Source of the DNA: Thermomicrobiales bacterium
Lineage (GTDB): Bacteria; Chloroflexota; Chloroflexia; Thermomicrobiales; UBA6265
Reading direction: 5' to 3'
Length of the DNA: 64,000 nt
NCBI GenBank assembly: GCA_041390825.1
Contig: JAWKPF010000025.1
Span: forward strand, 1 to 64,000
Numbering within the stretch: position 1 is the first letter of the stretch; each line of letters begins with the position of its first letter. A program made the position numbers and the translations under genes. The notes beneath the pieces were generated by a model. It was not told where the DNA came from, ran no database searches, and saw only the letters and a program-made list of their open reading frames with translations. Below, in pieces: positions 46,515 through 57,875 of this stretch.

Positions 46515-47602
46515 ATGAACCGTCGTCGCATCATTCTGGGATTTGCGGTAAGCGCGTTCTTCCTCGTTTTCGCGCTCCGCGGACAAGACTACGCGGCCAT
46601 CAAGGAAGCGTTTTCGCAGGTTACCTACTGGTACCTCGTCCCAGCACTCGGCCTCTATTTCATCGGTTTGCTGGTGCGCGCCTATCGCTGGAGTGTCTTG
46701 CTCCGCCCGGTCGAGGCGGTTCCCGCTCGCAAACTGGTCGGCATCAACGCCGTCGGATTGATGGCCAACAACGTCATGCCGTTGCGCACGGGGGAGTCTG
46801 TGCGCGCTTACGCGCTATCACAACGCACCAGCGTCACCAGCCGACCGCGCTCGCCACTATTGCGGTCGAGCGCATCTTCGACGGCATGGCGCTGCTCGCA
46901 TTCATTGCGACGTCCATGCTCTTCGTCGATCTCACCAGTCAACTGAGCCGCGTGGCCGAACTGGCGATGCTGATCTTCGGCCTCGCAAGGGCTGGTTGCG
47001 CTCGTGCTTCTCGCGAAGGGCGGTCGCCTGCGAGACCGCATGCTCCAGCTTGCGCTCGGACCATTGCCGGCATCGCTCGGTGTCAAGGTCAACCGCATGG
47101 CCGAGTCGTTCATAACTGGTCTGGGCATCTTTCATCGCTGGCGGGAACTGGCGCTGGTCTCCATTTCGTCCCTTGTCGCCTGGGGTTCGAAGCCTCGATG
47201 TACTACATGGTGGCGCGCCTTTGGTGGGCAGATCGAAGCGGCCATGGGCGTGCGAAACGATGCTCACGACCGGCATCGCAAATCTCGCGCGCTGGTGCCT
47301 TCGTCGCCCGGCTATGTTGGTCCGTACGAGGCCGCCGTCATCCTGGTGCTCAGCGGCGCTTTGGGGTTGAAGCCGAGAGCTGGCGCTTTCCTATGGTGTG
47401 TTGGTGCATGTCATGCTCTGGCTTCCCGGCTCCACCATTTGGGAGGCGTGATCGAGGTGGAGCCGCCGCACCTTTCCCTCCGGCAGGTCGAAGCTGCCGA
47501 GTATTCGTGGCTCGAGCCCGAGGCGGACACGGACGCGTCCGAACTGCAGCTCGACTCCCCGGACCGCCGCTGGCGCTCCGCTGCATTCGTAGCGCCGCAT
47601 GA
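46515..47602 (+). CDS. Lysylphosphatidylglycerol-synthase-TM (flippase-like) membrane protein, frame broken
   Basis: The text begins MNRRRIILGFAVSAFFLVFALRG and reads in three alternating frames: YLVPALGLYFIGLLVRAYRWSVLL, then ALATIAVERIFDGMALLAFI, then LGVKVNRMAESFITGL, then SSPGYVGPYEAAVILVLSGALG. These are family features of PF03706 (MprF/AglD-like) proteins of about 330-350 residues with multiple membrane segments. Possibly lipid or glycan-lipid translocation. The breaks are near 46.84, 46.99, 47.18 and 47.4 kb. The likely TGA 47600-47602 overlaps the uppP start. Confidence 0.7.
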
Positions 47603-48489
47603 GCTGATCGAGGCAATCATCCTGGGTATTGCGCAGGGACTCACCGAAGTTCCCTGCCGATTTCGTCCTCCCGGACACCTCATCATCATCCCTGGCTCTT
47701 TGGCTGGGAGACCCCAGGACACGCGCTGATGCCGCATTGCATCTCAGGACGCTGCTCGCGGTGTTCACCTATTTCTGGCGTGAATTGGTCGACATCTTCC
47801 GCGCCATTCCAACCATGCTGCACAAGAACGTCTCACTTCTCAAAGGTCCCGAACCCGGCGAGTCGGGCCAGCGTGCGTTGATCGTGCGGCGTTCTATGCC
47901 CGGCTCGGCATTCTGATCGTGATTGGTTCCATTCCCGGCGGGAGTCATCAGGCTCCTGTTCCAGGATCGCCTCGACGATTTCTTTCATAGCGATACGAAC
48001 GAAGAGCGGGCGATCATCGTGATTGCGGTCTTGCTCGCGGCCTTTGCGATTCTGCTGTGGCGCTGACAAGTACGGCAAGGAGATCCATTATCCTGCGCTC
48101 GATCCGGGTGCCCGACGCCGTTGCAATTGGAGTGGCGCAGGCGATCGCGCTCGCCAGAACCTCACGGTCGAGGGCGTGACGCTGACGGCGGGGCTGTTCC
48201 GGGATTTCACGCGAGCGGATGCCGCACGCTTCTCGTTCCTGCTCGGTATCCCGTTGGTGACCTTCGCTGGTCTCAAGGGACTGGCCGACCTGATCAGTCA
48301 GACCCAAGCGGAACCGAAATCACCCGAATCGTGGCCGAGGCGCCGGCGGCATCTGCTGTCTCTGGCTTCCTGGCCATTCGCTTTCTGTTGCGGTATCTGC
48401 AAACGAAATCGACTGCGGTCTTCGTTATCTACCGCATCATTGCCTCCATCGTGCTCATCGGTCTGGTGCTGTCCGGATTCCGATCCTAG
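47599..48489 (+). CDS. uppP: Undecaprenyl-diphosphatase, frame broken
   Basis: Pieces in several frames assemble to the UppP/BacA family: LIEAIILGIAQGLTE, AVFTYFWRELVDIFRAIPTML, FRDFTRADAARFSFLLGIPLVTFAGL and FVIYRIIASIVLIGLVLSGF. The catalytic EFLPISSSGHL segment is recoverable if extra A and C bases in short runs near 47648-47675 are removed. Recycles undecaprenyl pyrophosphate for cell-wall synthesis at the membrane. Intact length would be close to 297 residues, the usual size. Confidence 0.8.
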
Positions 48490-48564
48490 CCACAGAACTC
48501 GATACGATCTTGCTCGGGGAACGCTCGCGTCGTAACATGTGCATGACAACGCACATATGGGAGG

Positions 48565-48951
48565 CTGGCGTGAACGACGGTCGCTTGCGAGGAACTGGTA
48601 TTCACCCTCATCAGGTCCGCGCGGCCCGCGAGCAGCTTCGGACCTGCCCAAGATGGCAGAAATGGCCCGTTTGTTCTCCAGTGCTCGGCGATCCAACTCG
48701 GCAGCGGATGTTGGCAGCGCTTGGAGATGGTGAACTCTGCGTTTGCGATCTCGCGCTAGCCACGGGCATCAACCGCACTACGGTCTCTCATCAACTCCGT
48801 ATCCTGCGCGAGAACCATCTTGTCAAGCATCATTCGCGACGGCCGCGTGCTCTTCTATTCGCTCGACGACGATCATGTCGCCCACATCCTTTCGGTTGCG
48901 TCGGACCATGTTGCCGAAGACGTTGCCACCGCGGAAGAGCAAGCCGGATGA
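48565..48951 (+). CDS. ArsR/SmtB-family metal-sensing repressor, frame broken
   Basis: Winged-helix repressor assembled across frames: LGDPTRQRMLAALGDGELCVCDLA, TTVSHQLRILRENHLVKH, then RDGRVLFYSLDDDHVAHILS. Two metal sites are visible: CVC in the alpha-3 helix, as in ArsR/CadC, and D-x-H-x10-H-x2-E in the last helix (DDH...DHVAE), as in SmtB/CzrA. Probably a zinc/cadmium/lead sensor for the adjacent ATPase, whose ATG overlaps its TGA. The exact start is uncertain. Confidence 0.75.
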
Positions 48952-51077
48952 CGCCCCCGCGCGGTGAGCTGCCGGCACGCGCACGGTCTACGACGTGCGG
49001 GGATGGATGCGCTGAATGCGCCAGGAGCGTCGCTACCGCGGTGGAACGTCTCCCCGGCGTCGCAGCAGCGACGGTGAACTTTGGCGCCGGCACGTTGACG
49101 GTCGAGACGGATTCCCGCAGCCAGGTGGACGTGACACCGCGTGTGTTGCACGCTGTCGAGGTCGCGGGGTATCGCGCTGTTTCGCAAGGCGCAGCCCGCG
49201 CGTCCGGGCTCCTTCGCGCTGCTGACCGCCGTTCCCAATTGGCGATCGCCGCAGTGGTCGCTGGATCCTGGGGGGTGCGATCATCCTGATCGGCGATCGT
49301 CACGATGTCGCCAGAATCGCATACGCAGCGGCCGTGGTCGCCGGAGCGTGGACGTTTGGCCGCGCCGCTCTGCCAAGCCGCACGCAACCTGCATATCGAC
49401 ATGAACGTCTTGATGACGCTTGCGATTCTCGGTGCGTTGCTGCTGGGGACTGGGCGCGGAAGCCGCCTGCTGCCGCCGCTGTTTGCCATCGGAAATCTCG
49501 CGCAAAGCCTCACCTTCGATCGCACCCGAAGCGCTTTCATCGCTTTCCACCCCTAGCACCGTCAGAAGCGCTTCGCGTCACCAACGGCAATGAAGAAGGC
49601 TCGTCGGCATCGAGTCACGCCGTCGCGGGTGATCTCATCCGCGTGCGGCCCGGCGAGCGATTTCCTGCAGATGGTGTGCTGGACGAAGGGGCGACTACAC
49701 GGTCGATGAATCGTTGATCACCGGGGAATCGCTGCCCGCCGACAAGTTCCCTGGTTCGCGGAGTCTATGCGGGATCGCTGAACGGATCTGGTTCGGTCGT
49801 GGTGCGCGTGTCCTGCACGGCAGCGGAATTTGCTGGCCAACATCGTCAGGTGGTCAGGGATGCCCGCGGCGGTGGTCATGCGGAACAGACCATCGATCGC
49901 TTCGCGGCTATCTACACCCCGGTTGTCGTCGGAGCCGCCGTTCTCGTAGCCATCATTGGTGGCGCAGCAACCGGCGACTGGCGGGATTGGGCGACTCGCG
50001 GATTGGTGCTCCTCATCGCGTGTCCATGCGCTCTGATCATTTTCGACTCCGGTGGCCATTGTCTCTGCTGTGGGCGTCGCGGCGAAACGAGGCTTCCTCG
50101 TCAAGGGCGGTGCGGCGCTCGAAGCAATCGCTTCGGTGCGAGCGGTTGTCTTCGACGGGCGAGCACGCTTACCCGTGGAAAGCCGGTTGTGACCTCGATC
50201 ATCGCATTTGAGGGAGCGAGCACGATGTGCTGCTCCATGCGGCGGCTGTCGAGGCGCTTTCCGACATCCCTGGGCTTGCCATCGTCGAGCGAGCGGTTCG
50301 CGATGGTGTGCCGATTCAGGATGCAGCAGGGTTTGCGGCCACTGCCGGTCGCGGCGCAAGCGCCATCCTCGACGATTCGCGCGTCTGGGTCGGTTCGCCG
50401 GCGTGGTTCGTCGAGCTTGGGGTCAGTACCCGGCACTGAAACGGACTGGGCGACAAATACGTTCTTCTCGTAGCTCGCCAGGAAGAGGAACAGGCTGTCG
50501 CCGTTGGCGCCATTGCGCTTGCTGACCAGATCCGTCCCGAAAGCGCGGCAGTTGGCAGCGCGGTTGCGCCAACAGGGTATCGAGCCCATTGCCATGATGA
50601 CCGGCGACAACCGCTCGACCGCGAGTGTCATTGGACGCGGGAGTGCGGTATCGACGAGGTGATGGCCGAGCTTCTTCCTGGTGAGAAAGCGTCTCGCGTT
50701 GCTGCGCTGCGTGAACGAACCCGGCGCCGTGGCGGTGGTGGGCGACGGTGTCAACGACGGTCCTGCCCTGGGCAGCACGGTCAGGTTTGCCATGGGGCTG
50801 ACCGGTTCCGACCTCGCCGTGGAAACCGCTGATAATGCAATCCTGCGAAACGATCTCTTCGTTCCAGGCGCAATCGACCTCTCGCGCAGAACCGTCGCGA
50901 TCATCCGGTTAGAACATCGGAATCTCGTTGGCGGTCAAGCTGGTCGCGCTTGCGCTGACCCTTGTCGGGGTGACCACGCTTTGGATGGCCGTCGCGGTCG
51001 ACCTTGGCACGTCATTGCTCGTCACAGCCAATGCATTGCGCCTGACCCGGTGGCGGTTGGATCGGGCCATCGTCATG
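48948..51077 (+). CDS. Heavy-metal P1B-type ATPase (Zn/Cd/Pb or Cu export), frame broken
   Basis: Starts [20 protein letters not shown] with an HMA domain carrying CAEC and [19 protein letters not shown]. Later pieces: [20 protein letters not shown], the actuator TGES in [14 protein letters not shown], the membrane metal site CPC in [11 protein letters not shown], and [14 protein letters not shown] in the P-domain. The phosphorylation motif reads [11 protein letters not shown] with a base missing, so the DKTGT aspartate context cannot be confirmed. At least eight frame changes. Co-transcribed with the ArsR sensor, which suggests metal-inducible efflux. Confidence 0.78.
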
Positions 51078-53435
51078 ACGAGCTGTTCAGGCCAGGAATC
51101 GGTCCGTCTCCGGCAGACGCGGCCGGACTGGCAACCGGAGACGCCTGAGGCGACGCAACCGGTGTGGCCACGGTTCCTGGAACGGGGATATCGACCGGGG
51201 CATCGAAGTCGAAGAACCGCCAGCGCATATAGTGCAGTCGGGAGACCATCGTCTCGTTGACGAGGTGCCCGGTCTCCTCATCGATCCACCGCATACCAGG
51301 CTGCAATCTACGTGTCCGACTCCGGGTCACATAGAACGTGATAACCGCGCCACGTCGTCGCCGACCAACACGGCGTCCGAGCTGGAAGTCGCGCGCGCCG
51401 TCGTAGGTTGCTCCCCATTCAGATGGTGGGAAGATCGGAATGTAGATCCGCTCGATCCACTCGTTGCCCAGCGTGCTGCCGAGGTGTCGCCAATGGTCAG
51501 TAGCTCGATGCACTGGTCACCTGCCGCTTTAGGGAGGTAGTGGCGACCATTTTATTGCCGGTGCTCACCGTTCGTTCGGAAATCGCCACACCTCCCAACC
51601 CGGACGCCAGCCGCTCAGTGTAGTGCACGCTGGTGGTCATCTCCATATCCAGCGCACTCTCGAAGAGCCTTGTGCCTCATCCGACGAGCGTCGAATTGCG
51701 GCGCGTCGAACCCGTTGATGTTCGGATCAGGGATGAGAAGAAGAACGGCACGATCTCGTCTTCCAGTCCGCCGCGGCGGACGAGCACGTCGATTTCCCAC
51801 CAGCCGTTGATCGTCAGTTGCAGTCCGTTCGCAACGAAATCACCCGTGGCGGGGTCTTGCACCAGTTCGACGTCGCGTTGCTCGGCTTCGTGATTCAAGC
51901 TGATCAGGTCGAGCCGCACGCGCTGGATAAGGATCACCTCGCCCCCTGATCGAGGGTCGAGCAGGCCGACATTCACACGAATCTCGTTTTCGCCGGCGCG
52001 CATCGGCGACATGATCGAGTGCAGCACCTCGCTGACCTGATCGTTGCCAGCCAGCGGTGCCGCCAGGTCGATGCTCGTGACCTCGCCGCTCGAGGTGGTT
52101 GGCGGCGCTGAGAGAGCCAGGATCGTTCCGCCAAGCACTACTGCCGCGACGAGCGCAGTCTCAAGCCGCACGCTTCCCTGAGGGCATTCCCGATCCGTTG
52201 TAGATGCTTGCGCAGCCGGGGGTGATGGCGCGCCGCGGAGATCATGACCGGCGCCAGAATCGCCACCTTGACGATCAGGATCTTGCCCCAGCTCGTCTCC
52301 CAGAGTGAATCGATCGAGGGCAAGATCAGGCCCGAATTCACGATCCCGGTCACGATGCCGATCGGCGCCAACACCATGGCACGGCCTTAAACTCACGCAG
52401 CGCATCCTTGCCGGACGTCTCGCCTTCCGCAGGCGCGCCGCGAGGCCAGGCAGACACCAAGCAGGATCAATCCCCCGACCAGCCCAACCGGAGAACCGTA
52501 CAGCGACACGGAGAGCTTGCCGGCCAGATTCCAGTCTTCCTGAGCGGCGGCGTGCGTGGTGAGCGCGAGCCCGAGCAATGCCGCCAAGGCGCCTAGCGCG
52601 CCAACAAGGCCGATCGGTTTCCGCGCGTCTTTCTTACGGTAGAAGTGCATGACACCGAGCGCAGCGACACGCACTGCCGGTCCCGCTGGACGAAGCCACC
52701 ACGGGTTGGGGAAGCCCGGCGACGGCTTCGGAAAGGGTTGGTTTGGTGACACGGACGGGGGGAACTGGGCTTGCAGTACGGGTTCGAGCAATGTGGCCAG
52801 AAGCGCGGCGACCGCAGCGACCATCGCAGCTGCGCCACGCCTGGCTTGTTGTTGTCGGAATCAGACCGTGCGCTGAACCCGATCCAGATCAATCCGGCGG
52901 CAGCGGCACTCACGCCCCGAGAAGGTGATCCAGCGCAAGACCACCGCCCAGATTGCGGGCTGCTCGCCGGCGGTGGCGGCTCCTGGCGCCCGGCGGTGCC
53001 AATGCGAAAACCGAAGAGTGCCACTCAGGGTGTGGCCGTCGTCAACCGGTGCCGTCCAACTGACGGTATAGGTGCCGGAGACGAAACCCGACACCTCGGC
53101 CGTGAGGTGACGCGGATCATTCGGATCAGTGTCACACTGAGTGGTCTCGAGCTTGTTTCCGTCCTCATCGAGAAGCCGTGATGACCGGTGGAGTCGGATC
53201 CATCGACACGCGCTCGGTGAACCAGAACTGTAAATTCTCCGGCGGGCTTGAGAGGATGGCATCCTGACTCGGGATCGTGCGTTCTAGTTCGGCATGCGCG
53301 CTGCGTGAAGCTCGAGGAAGCCGAGCGTGACCGCGAGCGCGAGGAAAAGTCCAGGCGGTACGCGAATGGCGACGCGGATGAGCCGCCTTTGGGACGTTCG
53401 AAGGGCGGATTGTCGTTTCGGCACTCAGTACTCCA
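51073..53435 (-). CDS. Copper-resistance protein, CopC-CopD-YtkA-like multidomain, frame broken
   Basis: Read across frames, it starts with a signal peptide ([18 protein letters not shown]). A CopC domain follows ([42 protein letters not shown]), then CopD membrane helices ([22 protein letters not shown]). A YtkA-like domain comes next ([22 protein letters not shown]), then a C-terminal domain ending in [20 protein letters not shown]. The final tail [18 protein letters not shown] is a low-complexity linker. Likely membrane-bound copper handling. It ends tail-to-tail with the metal ATPase. One gene is my reading; a split near 51.55 kb is possible. Confidence 0.68.
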
Positions 53436-53499
53436 CGCCTGGAGGTAAACGGATTGCGCTCCCCCAACGATACGCCATAACGGCCCGAGCAGATCAGGC

Positions 53500-55177
53500 G
53501 CCGTGAGCGTGGCAGGATAGTAGAACGGGTCGACACCGCCTTTGAGTTGACCACTCGGAATCCGCTCGACACACGCGGGTGACGCGAAGTCGCCAAAGAA
53601 AAGCGTCTCATCGCGCACCGACACCCGATGTCCCAGCGAAGTGAGGCCATCGACGGTTGCCTTTGGCAGACGGCTGCTGGCGAAGAGCGTCGGGGTCGAC
53701 CGGTCGATGCAGCGATGTGACCGCCTCCTGCATTGAAGTTCATGGTCGAGCAAGTTCATGGCAATCTGCGCGATGCAATTCATGATCGCCGTCCACCGCT
53801 GGCGCCCAGCGCGGCAGCAGCTTCTCCATTGCGAACCAGGATGGCCGGCGACATGTTCGATAATGGTTTCTTGCCGCCTTCGATCGGTTGGTCGCCCGGG
53901 TTCGAGGTCGAACCACATCATCCCGTTGTTCATGATCAACCCGGTTCCCGGAACGGTCACCCGGCTGCCCCATAGACTCAGCGGCATTGTGTCAGCGAAA
54001 CCGCCACGCCGTCCTTGTCGATCACGCTCAGATGGGTCGTGCTTCCCCCGCTCGGTAGTCGGGCATCGAGCCCTCAGCCCATGAGCGACGCCGAGTTGTT
54101 CCTACTGCCTGCCCGTAGAACCGCGTGCGGTCTAGCCATGTCTTCGCAGCGCCGTCGAGGTCAGGCATCGGAGAGGTGCCTGGATAGGGACATCGACGAA
54201 GTTCGGATCGGCCAGATAGGCAAAACGGTCGGCGAAGGCGATGGCGAATGCGCTGTGTGCAGCGCCTCGACCGAGTTATTGGCACCTGAGACAGGTCGAA
54301 TCCGTCCAGCAGGCCGAGCGATTCCGCCAGGGTCGGTCCGCCCGTGCCGTTGTTCGTCGTGACGACCTGGTGACCGTTGTAGGTGCCGATGAGCGCGTCT
54401 TCGATGGTTGCTTGATATCGGCGGCCGAAGTCGTCGAGGAAAGGTTCGCGCCGAGTCCGTTGAGGTGTGAGACGACTTGTTGCGCGATCTGACCTTCATA
54501 GAACGATCGGGCGCCGTCCCTGGCAATTGATTCCAGGGTCGCGGCGAGTTCTTCCTGTTTCAGCAGGGTTGGATTGTCCTGCGAGGTCGACCAGGGCACG
54601 ATCCCGTTGGGACAGAGAAGAGCTTCGGTCGCCTCGAACTTGCGCAAGTTCTCCAGATCGCGCGCGATCTCCATCGACATGTGCCAGGAAACTGGAATTC
54701 CGTGTCGCGCAAGGTCGATGGCTGGGTTCAGGGCTTCCGCGAACGAATAGGTCCCGTAGCGCTGCAACGCCAACGCGAGACCGGCAGGCGTGCCCGGAAC
54801 GCAGACCGATCGTGCGCCAATGATGTTCGCCACGCCGACAACGCCTGGCCAGCCAGCTCCGGCATCTGGTTTCCCAGAAAGCGGGAACATGTCCGGAGTG
54901 GCTGATAACGGAGCGACCATGGGATAGGAAACAGCCGAGGACTCGCCGCTCTTGCTGTCGTGTCGGACCAGAGGAAACCTCCGCCGCCGAACCCGTTCAT
55001 CCAGGGTTCGACCACGCCGGCGACGGCAGCGGTCACCACTGCCGCATCCACCGCGTTGCCGCCATTTTCCAGCACCTTCGCGCCGAACTGGGCGGCAAGC
55101 GGTGTCTTTGCCAGCCACCATGCTGCTTCAGAGATCGCCTCGAACCGACCCAACCGCCACCGGCTGACTGACGCCAT
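53500..55177 (-). CDS. ggt: Gamma-glutamyltransferase family protein, frame broken
   Basis: ATG 55177 has GGAGCGGGG upstream and begins MASVSRWRLGRFEAI. AKVLENGGNAVDAAVV, GVVEPWMNGFGGGGFL and SVCVPGTPAGLALALQRYG are GGT large-subunit features. The small subunit gives VTVPGTGLIMNNGMMWFD and MNCIAQIAMNLLDHEL. The autocatalytic threonine region (near 54.0-54.3 kb) is frame-disrupted and cannot be checked. No clear signal peptide. Members hydrolyse or transfer gamma-glutamyl groups. The stop is estimated near 53.5 kb. Confidence 0.75.
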
Positions 55178-55228
55178 TGGTCCCCGCTCCTTCCTCCTCG
55201 AATCGCGCCGGTCAGGCGCGAGATCATA

Positions 55229-56171
55229 CCGGGCAGGATAGGCATGGGAGGATCGAGTTCCGGAAGTGGAATCGCGAGTTGCGCCGGCAGTGGCCGAACC
55301 GCGCCGGTTCGGATGTGCGCGACGTTCCGTCACGGCAAGGCCGAAACGCGCTCGCGCGTTGGCGGCGCAGTCCTCGATGCGCTGTTACTGCGCAGACTCA
55401 AGGCGGAGTGTTGCCCTTCCATGCGTCGCATGTACCGGGGGAAGGAGCGTTGGAAACTCGCGTTGGAGGAACGCGAAGAAGCAGTTCGCGGACCGGCGGC
55501 GCAGGCCGGAGCGGACCTGCCCAAAGTGCTTGCCCCCGCCGCTGCCGCAGCTTCTGCAACGGCCTCGATCTGTCCTGCCGATCGTTCAGCCCTGGCATGA
55601 CCGGAGCCATCATGACTCCGCAGACGATGCCCTCTGCCGCAACATCCCCCTAGCAGCGCTTCGAGCCGCTTGCCAGGGCGGGAACGCTCCTGGCTCGATC
55701 GTCAAGAGCGACTCGTCGACGGTGGTGACCGTGAAGTAGATATGCACGCGCGCCGGCAGGAGATCGCCGGGCTGAGATCGAGATCGCGTGCGATCAGCGG
55801 CGATTTCGTGACCACACTGAACGGCTGGTTGTGTTTCTGGAGGACCTCGAGACAGGCCCGTGTATAGGCCAGCGCTTCTCGGCGGCTTGATACGCATCGG
55901 TGGCTGTTCCAATCGCGATCGATTCGCCCGCCCAGCCGGGCCGGCTCAGTTCACGATCGAGCGCTTCCGCGATGTTGCTCTTGGCAGATCTGCCGCTCGA
56001 AGTCACTGTCGGCATTGAGACCCAGGAAGGTGTGCGACTCGCGGGCATAGCAGTAGTGGCAGGCGTGCATGCAGCCGCGATGTACGGATTGAGCGACCAC
56101 TTGAAGGGCATGCCGTAGACGCGGTTGATGGCGGTCTTGCAACGGGAGTCGACATAGTTCGTAGCTGCCAT
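55229..56171 (-). CDS. Radical SAM protein, spore-photolyase-like (Rv2578c family), frame broken
   Basis: From ATG 56171: TNYVDSRCKTAINRVYGMPF, then KWSLNPYIA and the cluster motif CMHACHYCYA (CxxxCxxC) with HTFLGLNADSDFERQI. Further pieces are IAEALDRELSRPGWAGESIAI, YFTVTTVDESLLTIEPG, MMAPVMPGLNDRQDR and LWAGPLRPAPPVRE. These match the SPL-like radical SAM group found widely in actinobacteria and Chloroflexota, of unknown function. Ends about 55.23 kb. The downstream ggt gene starts within 60 bases. Confidence 0.75.
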
Positions 56172-56249
56172 GCGAACAGAATAGCACACATGTTCGCATT
56201 TGCAATGCCTGCGCGATCGACTTGTTGAGTTTTCGGATCGAGACTCAGG

Positions 56250-56537
56250 TGAGCGGAATCGTGGGCGGATGCGACTCGGCGAACGCACATTGTCGGGGTC
56301 GAGGTGAGGGCGTCACGGCGACCGACTTGCATGCGGAACTTGTCGCGCAGTTCTGCTTCGCGGTCGATGCGGGCACGTTCACCAGCATCCGCGCCGAATC
56401 GACCAGATCGATCCCTTCCTGGCGCAGATCGTCGCCGCTGCGAGGCGTGGTCAAATAGGCGATGCCTGCCCCGGCCACGGCGCCCACTGCGACACCAGCC
56501 GCGAAGTCGACGACGTGCCAGTTGCTTTCATGACCAT
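56250..56537 (-). CDS. YtxH-domain small protein, frame broken
   Basis: The text SNWHVVDFAAGVAVGAVAGA then GIAYLTTPRSGDDLRQEGIDL matches YtxH-like proteins: one N-terminal glycine/alanine-rich membrane helix, a PRSG turn, then a coiled coil. After a frame change near 56.39 kb the coil continues RIDREAELRDKFRMQVGRR. The start is probably ATG 56537 with GAAGAGGT upstream and one A lost just after. Function unknown; such proteins are often stress-related. Confidence 0.55.
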
Positions 56538-56632
56538 CAGTGACCTCTTCTCCGGTAATGATCGATTGCGGCGAGTGTACCAAACCAGTGCCCTTGGCCG
56601 CTAGAATGGAGCACTCCCGAGGAGGTCGCGGC

Positions 56633-57124
56633 ATGCGGGTGTATTTGAGCGGGCCGATGTTTTCGCTGGCGGATCAGGAGTATAACCTTCGGTTGGCGGC
56701 GAAGGTGCGGGCGCTGGGGTTCGATGTCTACTGTCGAACAGGCGAGCCAATCAACAACAAGGGCGTCCAGGTCAACAAGCCCGCATGATCTACGAATTGG
56801 GATATCGCCGAACTCGAAAACAGCAATGTCGTTCTGTGCCAGCTCAGCGAGGACTCGGAACGAACTGGGAGGCCGGATACTTCGATGTCTCAACAAATAC
56901 GTCGATCCGAGCCGCTACTGGGGAATCGTTGGGCTTGCCAGCGATATGCGGTTCAAGTCGCCGCCACACCCGGACAAGCATGGTGTCTGACAACCAGGCG
57001 GGCAACGCGAATGCGCTGGTGATCGGCGGATTTCAGCAATCGCTGGGTGTCTATCTCTATGAGAACGAAGCGCTGGATCGCCTCGTCGAAGTTGCGGCGC
57101 TTGCGAATCGACACCACCGGGTAA
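56633..57124 (+). CDS. Nucleoside 2-deoxyribosyltransferase, frame broken
   Basis: From ATG 56633 with GAGGAGG upstream: MRVYLSGPMFSLADQEYNLR and VRALGFDVYC. Later frames give IAELENSNVVLCQLSEDSGT, TNWEAGYFD, YVDPSRYWGIVGL and NALVIGGFQQSLGVYLYENE. The SGP motif and the NWE glutamate fit the nucleoside deoxyribosyltransferase-like fold, which swaps or hydrolyses bases on 2'-deoxynucleosides. The stop is estimated at TAA 57122-57124. It is divergent from the YtxH gene. Confidence 0.72.
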
Positions 57125-57191
57125 ACGAAGCGCCCGGACATTGCTATCCGAGCGCTTCCTCCGGGCATGCGTGTTCGCCAGCGCGAACCCG

Positions 57192-57875
57192 CTATTCGTC
57201 GCGAGACATGCCGGTCAACAGCATGACCCAATAGAGCGAGAGAAGCGAGGCGAGGAACCCGGCAACATAGGTCCATGCCGCCGCGCCCAGAACCAAGATC
57301 CACGCCTTTGCTCTCCCGAGCCTCGGCACGCCGCCATCGACGATACCGGACTGCACCAGGGCAAGTTTGGCGCGGCGTGATGCGTCGAACTCGACCTGCA
57401 GCGTAATCAGCGCGAAGAGCGTGGCCAGGCCAAAGGGCTCGCGCCGATCCAGCCCATTGTCCAGGCTGCCGAGCATCACCCCGGCAATCAGGACGAAGAA
57501 GAAGCCGAGGTTGGACCCGATCGATACTGTGGCACGATCGCGGTGCGCCTTCAACGGCGCATACCCCTGCTGATGCTGAATCGCGTAGCCGGCTTCGTGC
57601 GCGGCAATCGCCACAGCCGCAACCGGTGCTCCCGTACACGCTGAGCACGGCTTCCCGATGTCGTGGGTCATGGTGGTCGCTCAGGACGCCCTTGGTGACT
57701 TTACCGGCACAGCCTGCAACCCTTCGGTGTCGAGAATGCGGCGAGCCGCTGTGCGCCAGTCGACCAGCCATAGTCGGCACCTTGGAATGCACCTATATTA
57801 GCGCCCTTGACCTTTGCGCCCAAGAGGCCAGGATAGATCCAGGAACATGAGGTCAATAAATGGATCGAAGAACAT
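57192..57875 (-). CDS. YugP-type zinc metallopeptidase (PF04298), HExxH altered, frame broken
   Basis: ATG 57875 has AGAGAGG upstream and reads MFFDPFID. Then come ILDTEGLQAVPVK and LSDHHDPRHREAVLS, then AAVAIAAHEAGYAIQHQQGYAPL, VEFDASRRAKLALVQSGIV and AWTYVAGFLASLLSLYWVML. These are family features of about 228 residues with membrane segments. The usual HEAGH is HEAGY here: the codon at 57585-57587 (minus) is TAC instead of CAC, removing a zinc ligand unless it is an error. Two or more frameshifts upstream of 57670. Confidence 0.75.
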
